A stretch of 10,752 nucleotides of DNA from CAZAYB01 sp964489215 (GTDB lineage Bacteria > Planctomycetota > Phycisphaerae > Sedimentisphaerales > Anaerohalosphaeraceae). The stretch spans positions 1-10,752 of the forward strand of contig CAZAYB010000106.1 in NCBI GenBank assembly GCA_964489215.1, given 5' to 3'. Positions 4,951 through 10,752 of the stretch are shown in pieces. Below the pieces are notes generated by a model. That model saw only the letters and a list, made by a program, of their open reading frames with translations. It was not told where the DNA came from and did not search any database. The position numbers and the translations under genes were made by a program. Numbering within the stretch: position 1 is the first letter of the stretch; every line of letters starts with the position of its first letter.

Positions 4951-6144
4951 GTGTTCTGGCATATCTATAATTATTTAGCAGCGGCTGCGATAGCTGTGCA
5001 GATTTTATTGATTTATTTTGCATATCGCAATTACCGTTATGTTGTTCGCAAGGCAGGGAGGGGTCAGGCAGCATATCGTCCGCGCGTTCTCCTTACGGTT
5101 CCCTGTAAGGGTATAGATAAGCAGTTTGAGAAGAATATCAGTTCTTTTTTCGGCCAGGATTACGATAATTACATTCTTAGCTTTGTTGTTGAGTCGGTGG
5201 ATGATCCTGCTTATGGTCGGCTTTGTGAGCTTCGGGAGGAACTTTGCGGTTCAAGTTCGGCGGATGAGGTTAAGATTCTTGTGGCAGGTATTTGTGATGG
5301 CAGGGGTCAGAAGATACATAATCTTCTTTACAGCTGTGATAATTGCGGCGAGGGAGTTGAGGTTTTTGCGTTTGCAGATTCTGATGCCTGTGTGGGCAGC
5401 GACTGGTTAAGTCAGCTGGTTTATCCTTTGCGTAAGAAAGATAAGGGTGCGGCGACGGGTTATCGTTGGTTTGTTCCGGAGGATAATAATTTAGCGACTT
5501 TGGTTTTATCTTCGCTTAACGGTAAGATTGCTCAGCTGATGGGCAACAGTCCATTTAATCTTGCGTGGGGGGGTTCGATGGCGATTCGCAGTGAGACTTT
5601 TGAGGAGACGGGTCTGCGGGATATATGGTCTACTGCTATCAGTGACGATCTTTGTTTGTCTGCTGCGGTAAGGGGGTGCGGCAAGAGGATAGTTTTTGTT
5701 CCGGGTTGTCTTGTGGCCTCTTATGAGAAGGTTAGCTGGGGCGGGCTTTTTGAATTCGGCAGGCGTCAGTTTTTGATAACTCGTATAACTATCAGCCGAA
5801 GCTGGTGGTTTGGATTGATTAGCTGTCTTTATTCACTTTTTGGTTTGTGGGGCGGGGCGGTTATAGCTTTCATATCAGTTTTTTCAGGAGTTAAGTTTGG
5901 AGTATTTTATTTTTTGGTTCCTTTAATATTTTTTTCGGGTCAGTTTTTCAGATCGCTGCTTCGTCAACGTATGATATCTTATGTTTTGAGCGAAGAAAGG
6001 GCACGTTTGAAGGCAGCGGCTATGGTTGATATATTCGGTAACTTTCTCTGGTCGTGGGTTCTTTTGATTTGCATATTATCCAGTTCTTTGGGCAGGACGA
6101 TATGTTGGAGGGGTGTTCGTTATTATATTATAAGCCCTACGTAG
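4951..6144 (+). CDS. Membrane glycosyltransferase, family 2 (ceramide glucosyltransferase/HpnI-like)
   Basis: 397 residues from a GTG start 2 nt after the phosphatase stop. There is no good Shine-Dalgarno, so coupling to the upstream gene is likely. A single membrane segment at about 7-24 precedes a cytoplasmic GT-A domain: VLLTVPCKG at 47-54, RGQKIHNL at 118-125 (a donor-binding motif of the family), the metal-binding D143-S-D145, and the catalytic SDD at 231-233. The following motif is GRRQFLITR, where hopanoid and ceramide glycosyltransferases usually show Q-x-R-W. Two or three C-terminal membrane segments (about 285-312, 317-335, 360-380) precede TICWRGVRYYI, a typical C-terminal end of these integral enzymes. 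The substrate is probably a membrane lipid or lipid-linked sugar. The acceptor cannot be read from sequence. Control by the adjacent kinase and phosphatase is an inference from the operon. Confidence 0.87.
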   Translation: MFWHIYNYLAAAAIAVQILLIYFAYRNYRYVVRKAGRGQAAYRPRVLLTVPCKGIDKQFEKNISSFFGQDYDNYILSFVVESVDDPAYGRLCELREELCGSSSADEVKILVAGICDGRGQKIHNLLYSCDNCGEGVEVFAFADSDACVGSDWLSQLVYPLRKKDKGAATGYRWFVPEDNNLATLVLSSLNGKIAQLMGNSPFNLAWGGSMAIRSETFEETGLRDIWSTAISDDLCLSAAVRGCGKRIVFVPGCLVASYEKVSWGGLFEFGRRQFLITRITISRSWWFGLISCLYSLFGLWGGAVIAFISVFSGVKFGVFYFLVPLIFFSGQFFRSLLRQRMISYVLSEERARLKAAAMVDIFGNFLWSWVLLICILSSSLGRTICWRGVRYYIISPT

Positions 6145-6174
6145 ACAGAGTTACTTAGCTGATCAGTTTGTTTT

Positions 6175-7275
6175 TTATTTGTTTTCCATACCCACGAGGT
6201 ATATCTGGTTTTTTCCGTTTCTTTTTGCTTCTATCATGGCCTGGTCAGCTTTGTTGAAGATGTCTTTTATTGAATTTCCGTCACGGGGAAAGTCAGCGAG
6301 TCCGCCGCTTATTGACAAGGTTCCTTTTCCCTGTTTGCCGAGGAAGTCTAACTTAGTGTCGTTAATTTGTGATCTGAATCTTTCTGCGAGGAAAACGACC
6401 TCTTTTGGGGGGTGCGATTCTTTTGTTCTTCTTTCCGGGATGTTTTGCGGTGGAGGTGTGAGGGACTGTTCTTTCTGGTCCCAGAATACTACTGCGAATT
6501 CGTCGCCGCCTATTCTTGCGATGCAGTCATGTTTTCTGAAGCATTTTTTCATAAGTGCAGCAGTTTGGATTAGTACTTTGTCGCCGACTTCATGTCCATA
6601 TGTATCGTTGTAATGTTTGAAGTTGTCGATGTCGAATACCAGCAATGTTACGTGCAGGTTGTCCATGCCGGCTCGGTTTATCATTTGTTTGAGGAATTCT
6701 CTGACGTATCTTCTGTTTTTTAAGCCTGTCAGGTCGTCTGTTGTTGCTAAAGTTTCGAGCTCGAAAATTCTTGCGTAGAGTTTCTGGATGTTCTCAGGAG
6801 CGAGAGTGGGTGCTGGGGTAGCTTTTACGGTGCTTTGCGGTGTCGGGTCGGATTGGGCGGGGATGGTTTTTTGTTGGGTTGGTTTTTCCGGAGTCAGTTT
6901 AGCAGAGGGTATGAATTGTTCTTCTACAGGTACGATGAAGTAATCGTTGGCGAGGGGCTTTTTATTTGCTTTTGGGGATGTTAAGCTGAGGGCATAGGGT
7001 TCTTCGTGCATTTGGGCGGCGAGGTAAATGGCGGCTTTGGGTGCGTTTTGTGAGAGCATTTCAAGTGCGGGTTCGAGTTTTGCATTTACGTCAGCGATGA
7101 CGATGAGGATAGTGTCGAAGTTGAATCTTGAAGCTGATGATACGGCTTCTACGAGCGATTTTACCCGGCGTATGTTGATCTTTGGATTGATTTTATAGCT
7201 GAGGGTCTTGTCGATGTCGCCTACTGCCATTATGTTTGCGGCGGTTATTTGATTTTCTTTTTTTTGTGTAATCAT
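6175..7275 (-). CDS. Diguanylate cyclase with degenerate N-terminal receiver-like domain
   Basis: 366 residues with ATG at 7275. An AAGGA ribosome site lies inside the end of the upstream gene, whose stop is 3 nt away. The C-terminal GGDEF domain starts at TTDDLTGLKNRR (178-189), has the metal-binding FDIDNF (214-219) and an intact active site IGGDEFAVV (255-263). RKHD at 247-250, five residues before GGDEF, is the RxxD inhibitory site for c-di-GMP feedback. Residues 266-292 are a Pro/Glu-rich insert not found in the core domain, a form I associate with planctomycetes. Residues 1-115 look like a worn receiver-type alpha/beta domain without a clear phospho-acceptor Asp, and 121-160 is a Pro/Thr/Gln linker. 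It makes c-di-GMP from two GTP. No membrane segment is present. Confidence 0.92.
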   Translation of the reverse strand: MITQKKENQITAANIMAVGDIDKTLSYKINPKINIRRVKSLVEAVSSASRFNFDTILIVIADVNAKLEPALEMLSQNAPKAAIYLAAQMHEEPYALSLTSPKANKKPLANDYFIVPVEEQFIPSAKLTPEKPTQQKTIPAQSDPTPQSTVKATPAPTLAPENIQKLYARIFELETLATTDDLTGLKNRRYVREFLKQMINRAGMDNLHVTLLVFDIDNFKHYNDTYGHEVGDKVLIQTAALMKKCFRKHDCIARIGGDEFAVVFWDQKEQSLTPPPQNIPERRTKESHPPKEVVFLAERFRSQINDTKLDFLGKQGKGTLSISGGLADFPRDGNSIKDIFNKADQAMIEAKRNGKNQIYLVGMENK

Positions 7276-7278
7276 TTT

Positions 7279-7755
7279 CTATTCCTTTTTATCCGCAGCA
7301 AGAAGCGCGAAGATTTCGTCCGCTGTGAGAGAGCTTTGGTTTATCCAGCTTTTGTTTGAGGTTCTGGGACTGATTTTTTTTGTTTCAGAATCGGGACAAT
7401 GATTTATGATTTCATTTTCATTTGTGATTACGAAGTTTATATCTTCTGCTATGTTGAAAGCGTTATTTTTAAGATCTGGTTTTGCAGATGTGGTTAGTGC
7501 GATGACCTTTTCGATGTTCGCGTTGTTGGTATTTATCAGTTCGTAGGCGGCAGGTCCGAGTGCAGCGGTTCTTGTTATGATTATCGCAGATTTTTGTGTG
7601 AACTGCGCGATGACAACAGCGGCCTGGTATATGTTATCACAGAAGTGTGTGTGAGGGTAATTTTCGATGATTTTGGGGCGCAGAGAGGTTTGTAGGAAGT
7701 CGTTTTTCGGCGCAATGACCAAGGTATACAGTTTTTTCTCACCCTCACCAGTCAT
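7279..7755 (-). CDS. Small receiver-like protein co-transcribed with the diguanylate cyclase
   Basis: 158 residues, first gene of a two-gene operon that continues 3 nt later into the GGDEF protein. Residues 9-115 alternate strands and helices like a response-regulator receiver: strand LYTLVIAP, helix, strand SAIIITRTA at 56-64, and strand KVIALTTSA at 83-91, whose TTS resembles the receiver strand-4 Thr/Ser position. No Asp appears at the phosphorylation position, so it is probably a pseudo-receiver. It ends in SSLTADEIFALLAADKKE (141-158), resembling the LSQxEIDALL motif at the N-terminus of FliM/FliN that docks CheY. ATG at 7755 is used by default: the nearest GGAG is 14 nt upstream, rather far. 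A regulatory or scaffolding role for the cyclase is inferred. I do not recognise a named family. Confidence 0.7.
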   Translation of the reverse strand: MTGEGEKKLYTLVIAPKNDFLQTSLRPKIIENYPHTHFCDNIYQAAVVIAQFTQKSAIIITRTAALGPAAYELINTNNANIEKVIALTTSAKPDLKNNAFNIAEDINFVITNENEIINHCPDSETKKISPRTSNKSWINQSSLTADEIFALLAADKKE

Positions 7756-7816
7756 TTTGGTTATGTTTTCTCCATTTTACTGATATTTAGGCTGACTTTA
7801 ACTAAATAGTAAGTGA

Positions 7817-7845
7817 ATTATATCAGATTTGGTAATTTAATGCAA
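7817..7845 (-). promoter_or_regulatory. Promoter of the receiver-like/diguanylate cyclase operon
   Basis: On the minus strand TTGCAT (7845-7840) is followed after exactly 17 nt by a perfect TATAAT (7822-7817), preceded by TGA, which makes an extended -10. Transcription would start near 7810, giving a leader of about 55 nt. This is the best promoter in the window. Confidence 0.65.
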
Positions 7846-7857
7846 TAACCGGTTGGC

Positions 7858-7883
7858 AAGTCGGCTGAAAAAGTCGACTTTTT
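7858..7883. terminator. Palindromic terminator-like element
   Basis: AAAAAGTCGACTTTTT (7868-7883) is a perfect 16-bp palindrome that can form an A/T-rich stem ending in T-runs on either strand. On the plus strand AAGTCG (7858-7863) can alternatively pair with CGACTT (7875-7880) followed by TTTT. It lies about 95 nt downstream of the membrane/TPR gene stop and before the next minus-strand promoter, where a terminator is expected. The stem is weak, so it could instead be a protein-binding site. Confidence 0.4.
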
Positions 7884-7976
7884 GGCTTTAAGAGAGTTAT
7901 AGCTGTTTCTGTGTTTTTTGCGAGGAAAGAGGTTTATTCGGTTATTCAGCAGCCAAAGGCAGTAATCAAAGTTGAT

Positions 7977-9845
7977 TTAGTTTTGCGGCAGGATTTTGAG
8001 TCTTTCGTTTGCGTCATTTCGGTATACGTTTTCGGGGTGGTTTGTGAGGAATTTTGCGAGTAAAGTGCGGGCGTTTTTTAGGTATGATTGTCTTTTTTTG
8101 TTGTCAGGGGTGTTTCTCCATAGCTGGGTATAAGTTACTCCCAGTTCGTATAAAGCGTTTGCGGCTGAGTCAGTATTATGAAATTTTTTGATGAAATCAT
8201 TGAGCATTTCAGCTTTTTTTGCGTCATCTTCAGTCATGAGTATTTTTACCAACAGCAGATTGTCTTTTAAGGGGTCATTTTCGGGTGTTTCTGAAATGAG
8301 TATTTCAAGCTGCTGGCTGTATGTGATTGTGTGTGGGTTCAAGAGTATGAATCTTGAGAGCCTTTTCTTTGAATCGGCATTGTTATTGTGGTTTTGTTTG
8401 CTTATCAGCGAAGTGAGCTGTCCGAGCCTTATTCTCAGTTCGTTTCTTTTTGGCCTTGTGATTGCGGTTTTCGGCGGTTTTGTGAACGCAGAGAGCAGTC
8501 CAGCTTCTACGGAAGGGGTGTATTGCTGTGATTCTTCAAACCTGTTCAGCAGTATCCTTGCGACTTCGCATGTTTCTCTTGCTTTGTCAAATTCTCCTTG
8601 TCCTGCCCATCTAACAGCCATTCTCCATCTTGCTTCGATGGATTCTGGGCTTTGCGGGAAGTCACTGTAAAGTTTGTACCATATTGGTCTGTTTTCGCGG
8701 TGTGGGTAGTCGTTGTAGAATCGCAGTATTTCCTTTTGTTTGAAGAGTCTAAGGTCTGGAGTGTACTCCTTTAATATTGCTTTGTAGTAGAGGGCGATCG
8801 GCATTCTTGAGCTTATGGGCCTTTTCTCGATGAAGATGTCATACTGGCTGAGGAGCCACATTCTTGTTTGCTGATAGTTAAGCTGATCTGGTGTGTTGAA
8901 CCAGTTTGGCCATCTGTCGTATCCGAGCTGAATCAGTATGTCGCTTTTTAGTTCTTCTCTTAATAATTTCGGGTCCTGGGGGTAGAAGAAGTTTGCGAGG
9001 AATTGTCTTGTCTGCGGGTCGTCCATTGCGTTGTTGATAATGCTTGTCATGTCGTGGTCGTGAAACTCTTCGACTTCTTCAGGGTTGTTTCCTGCGATAT
9101 AGAGTTGATAGTCAAGTTCAGCAAAGCTTATTTTCCATTCAAAAAGAGCTGCCGAGGCGACGAGAATGAGCAGGGCGGTGCTCCAGACCATGCCAGGTCT
9201 GTATCTTGTGTAATGGCCGACTGCGATTACAAATCCTGCGGTGGCAAGAGCGGTTAGCCATGAAACAATCCATGGCGCGTATGAAAACCCCCATTTAATT
9301 GGTTCGGTTTCGTATCCTCCCATTGCTGCCCAGAAGATAAGCTGTGGTGTCAGGCACAGTGCTACTGATATGAATCTTGATCTGAAGCGAAGGGGTCTGC
9401 ATGCGACGGCAATGCAGCTTAAAGTTACTGCCAATGCGAAAATGGGCAGTTTTGCGATGAATATAATCATTAAGATGAAGACAATTGCATATCTGAAGCT
9501 GAGCATTTGTGATATCAGAACCGGTGTTATTGCGAAGATGCCCATAATCAATCCCAGAGTGAGTATCTGCCATGGGTATTCGTAAATGCTCAGCGGGTTT
9601 ATTATGTATTTAGCGAGTCCCCATTGCCGACTTTGGATTAGGTTTGTAAGGTCTACAGCGAGCAGCTGTCCTGTTAGTATTCTTGACCATAAGAGGCATG
9701 CGGCGAGGAAAATTATGATAGTCAGTCCCCAGTACCTTCTTACGTGAGGGTGGCTGTAGTGGAGGGTCGGGCCAATGGTCATGAAAGATTTTGCCGGTGC
9801 GGCCGGTTTTTCCGGAGCAGATTTTGTGTTGTTTTGAGAAGCCAT
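7977..9845 (-). CDS. Integral membrane protein with TPR-like C-terminal half, function unknown
   Basis: A 622-residue protein. After a Pro/Ala-rich cytoplasmic start (1-30) come about six or seven membrane segments (roughly 40-56, 92-112, 117-149 as one or two, 157-174, 191-210, 219-235). From about residue 240 the protein is soluble and mostly helical. Segments near 395-436 (SPESIEARWRMAVRWAGQGEFDKAR) and 545-615 (ANALYELGVTYTQLW, then KFLTNHPENVYRNDANERL) look like tetratricopeptide repeats of the kind in YbgF/BamD-type proteins. It probably holds partners at the inner membrane. On the membrane part alone no enzyme motif is visible. ATG at 9845 has no clear Shine-Dalgarno. Set off from neighbours by terminator-like elements on both sides, so it is probably transcribed alone. 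I do not recognise a characterised family. Confidence 0.8.
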   Translation of the reverse strand: MASQNNTKSAPEKPAAPAKSFMTIGPTLHYSHPHVRRYWGLTIIIFLAACLLWSRILTGQLLAVDLTNLIQSRQWGLAKYIINPLSIYEYPWQILTLGLIMGIFAITPVLISQMLSFRYAIVFILMIIFIAKLPIFALAVTLSCIAVACRPLRFRSRFISVALCLTPQLIFWAAMGGYETEPIKWGFSYAPWIVSWLTALATAGFVIAVGHYTRYRPGMVWSTALLILVASAALFEWKISFAELDYQLYIAGNNPEEVEEFHDHDMTSIINNAMDDPQTRQFLANFFYPQDPKLLREELKSDILIQLGYDRWPNWFNTPDQLNYQQTRMWLLSQYDIFIEKRPISSRMPIALYYKAILKEYTPDLRLFKQKEILRFYNDYPHRENRPIWYKLYSDFPQSPESIEARWRMAVRWAGQGEFDKARETCEVARILLNRFEESQQYTPSVEAGLLSAFTKPPKTAITRPKRNELRIRLGQLTSLISKQNHNNNADSKKRLSRFILLNPHTITYSQQLEILISETPENDPLKDNLLLVKILMTEDDAKKAEMLNDFIKKFHNTDSAANALYELGVTYTQLWRNTPDNKKRQSYLKNARTLLAKFLTNHPENVYRNDANERLKILPQN

Positions 9846-9875
9846 TTTTTTAAGTTTCAGCTTTTATGGGACCCT

Positions 9876-9900
9876 TTTATGAAAAAAGAGAGTTCATAAA
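9876..9900. promoter_or_regulatory. AT-rich inverted repeat upstream of the membrane/TPR gene
   Basis: TTTATGAA (9876-9883) and TTCATAAA (9893-9900) are exact reverse complements with a 9-nt spacer, 31-55 nt upstream of the ATG at 9845. The position suits an operator or a leader hairpin for that gene. No clear -35/-10 pair could be assigned beside it. Confidence 0.35.
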
Positions 9901-9907
9901 CTAAAAC

Positions 9908-9930
9908 AGCGGCCCTTAATATTGGCCGCT
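9908..9930 (-). terminator. Terminator of the V-type ATPase genes
   Basis: AGCGGCC (9908-9914) and GGCCGCT (9924-9930) are perfect 7-bp GC-rich arms around a 9-nt loop. On the minus strand the stem is followed by GTTTTAGTTT, a moderate T-run. It lies about 110 nt past the stop of subunit D, so subunit D would be the last gene of its operon. Confidence 0.65.
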
Positions 9931-10039
9931 ACGGTTAGTTATATCAATTTTACTTTTTACAAATGGTTCAGTAAGCTTGTCTTATGGGACTAAGATCCTG
10001 ATTTTCAGATATTATAGAGCAGGTGTTTAATTATATCGG

Positions 10040-10657
10040 CTAAGAACGTATAATGTCAGCAATTTTCATTAACCTGCTTATATTATCTCTTTCGGCTTCA
10101 GCGAGTTTGTTGTTAATGTATTTTATTGTTTCCTTCATGTCCGGTATGACGACATGTTCGAGTACATTTACCCTTCTTCTTGTGCTTTGGAGCTCCATAG
10201 CGAGCAACTGAGCCTGTTTTTCCTTTTCAGCAAGCTCAATTAGGTTGTCAAAAGCCATATCGAGTGCCCTTAGCGCGACGTCGAGCTCGCCGCTTGTGGT
10301 CATATATCCATAGCACATTATATTACCGCTGATTTCCTTTTTGAGGTTTGGTATTTTTACGCTCATTATGCTGGCAAAATCTATAGAAAGGGAGAATTTT
10401 TTAGTTGGCATGTCAATAGCGGCCCTGATGTACTCGGGTTCCATAGTAGCTCTTGCCATCATGAAACGTCTGCTTGTTTCGAGGATTTCAGCTTCAACCT
10501 TTTGTCTTAATGGTTTTATCTCGTTAGCTATCTGAACGAGCTGTCTGCTAATTTCGTCTCTTTTCTGACTTAGCAGCCTATGTCCTCTTGCGGCCAGTTC
10601 GACCTTTCGTCGGAGCCGAAGAAGCTCCATTCTGGTTGGGTTGACATTTTGTGCCAT
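10040..10657 (-). CDS. atpD: V-type ATP synthase/ATPase subunit D
   Basis: A 205-residue, mostly coiled-coil protein of the usual length for this subunit. The N-terminal signature NPTRMELLRLRRKVELAARG and H-x-L-L-x-x-K-R-D-E (residues 6-35), and the C-terminal signature RRRVNVLEHVVIPDMKETI then LAEAERDNISRLMKIADII, are those of V/A-type ATPase subunit D. The subunit is the central rotor shaft that turns inside the A3B3 head and links it to the membrane ring, in synthesis or ion pumping. ATG at 10657 is 11 nt after the upstream stop. The nearest AGGA lies about 15 nt upstream, inside that gene's end, so coupling is likely. The genes for subunits I and K do not follow, unlike the chlamydial order A-B-D-I-K. 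The symbol follows V-type usage (also ntpD) and should not be confused with F-type atpD. Confidence 0.93.
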   Translation of the reverse strand: MAQNVNPTRMELLRLRRKVELAARGHRLLSQKRDEISRQLVQIANEIKPLRQKVEAEILETSRRFMMARATMEPEYIRAAIDMPTKKFSLSIDFASIMSVKIPNLKKEISGNIMCYGYMTTSGELDVALRALDMAFDNLIELAEKEKQAQLLAMELQSTRRRVNVLEHVVIPDMKETIKYINNKLAEAERDNISRLMKIADIIRS

Positions 10658-10668
10658 ATTATTTTATT

Positions 10669-10752
10669 TTATTCCTGATCTTTGGCTTTATTTTCGTTTT
10701 CAGCTTGTTCGTCATCGTTTTGAGCTTGTTCGTCTTCGTTGTTTTCGTTTTC
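10669..10752 (-). CDS. Partial gene: acidic C-terminal tail, probably V-type ATPase subunit B
   Basis: Only the last 27 codons and the TAA stop lie in the window. The gene enters from the right edge on the minus strand. The peptide is almost wholly Glu/Asp/Asn/Gln (…DEQAQNDDEQAENENKAKDQE), partly from a 21-bp tandem repeat. It stops 11 nt before subunit D. In bacterial V-ATPase operons the gene directly before D is usually B, so a subunit B with an unusual acidic extension is the best guess. The visible residues do not themselves identify it. Confidence 0.55.
   Translation of the reverse strand, partial: ENENNEDEQAQNDDEQAENENKAKDQE
10693..10752 (-). repeat. 21-bp tandem repeat inside the acidic tail
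   Basis: Units at 10693-10713 and 10714-10734 differ at two positions (by eye), and a third, partial unit reaches the window edge. Each unit encodes a heptapeptide close to DEQA(E/Q)N(E/D). Such in-frame repeats grow and shrink by slippage, which explains the low-complexity tail. Confidence 0.7.

Noticed and set aside
6145..6174. CTGATCAG palindrome and a short T-run in the 30-nt gap between the convergent glycosyltransferase and cyclase genes
   Set aside because: An eight-base palindrome leaves no room for a hairpin loop, so evidence for a terminator is too weak.

Overview
The window looks like chromosomal DNA from a moderately AT-rich member of the Planctomycetota, most likely the Phycisphaerae/Sedimentisphaerales side of the phylum. 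This assignment is an inference from gene content. The window combines a V-type ATPase locus, a bacterial histone-fold protein, a DUF2007-like protein, a compact Hanks-type kinase next to a PPP-type phosphatase, a GGDEF protein with a Pro-rich insert, and a large membrane/TPR protein of a type I associate with planctomycetes. I see no rRNA, tRNA, CRISPR array or intact transposase.

Layout, left to right. Positions 13-125 hold the first copy of an intergenic repeat, and a bidirectional terminator follows. A small histone-fold gene lies on the minus strand (210-422). Divergent from it are a DUF2007-like gene (733-1056) and a small 'DRR'-motif gene (1122-1466), both on the plus strand. A minus-strand RNase Z-like metallo-beta-lactamase-fold gene (1516-2367) converges on these. 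A gene-poor stretch of about 860 bp (2368-3228) carries a short perfect hairpin, a long GC-rich inverted repeat, the second copy of the intergenic repeat, and a promoter-to-terminator unit that may encode a small RNA of about 200 nt.

Positions 3229-6144 are a tight plus-strand operon of three genes: Ser/Thr protein kinase, metallophosphatase (overlapping the kinase by 41 nt) and a membrane family 2 glycosyltransferase (2 nt gap). The natural reading is a reversible phosphorylation switch tied to synthesis of an envelope glycolipid or glycan. Facing it on the minus strand is a two-gene c-di-GMP unit: a small receiver-like protein (7279-7755) and a diguanylate cyclase (6175-7275), with a well-formed promoter at 7817-7845.

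Further right on the minus strand are a 622-residue membrane protein with a TPR-like C-terminal half (7977-9845), a terminator, V-type ATPase subunit D (10040-10657), and the acidic C-terminal end of the next gene, probably the subunit B gene, which runs off the window edge.

The points most worth a second look are the paired intergenic repeats with the hairpin and RNA-like unit beside them, the kinase-phosphatase-glycosyltransferase operon, the short histone with a lysine-rich tail, and the receiver-like protein ending in a FliM/FliN-like 'EIxALL' motif.
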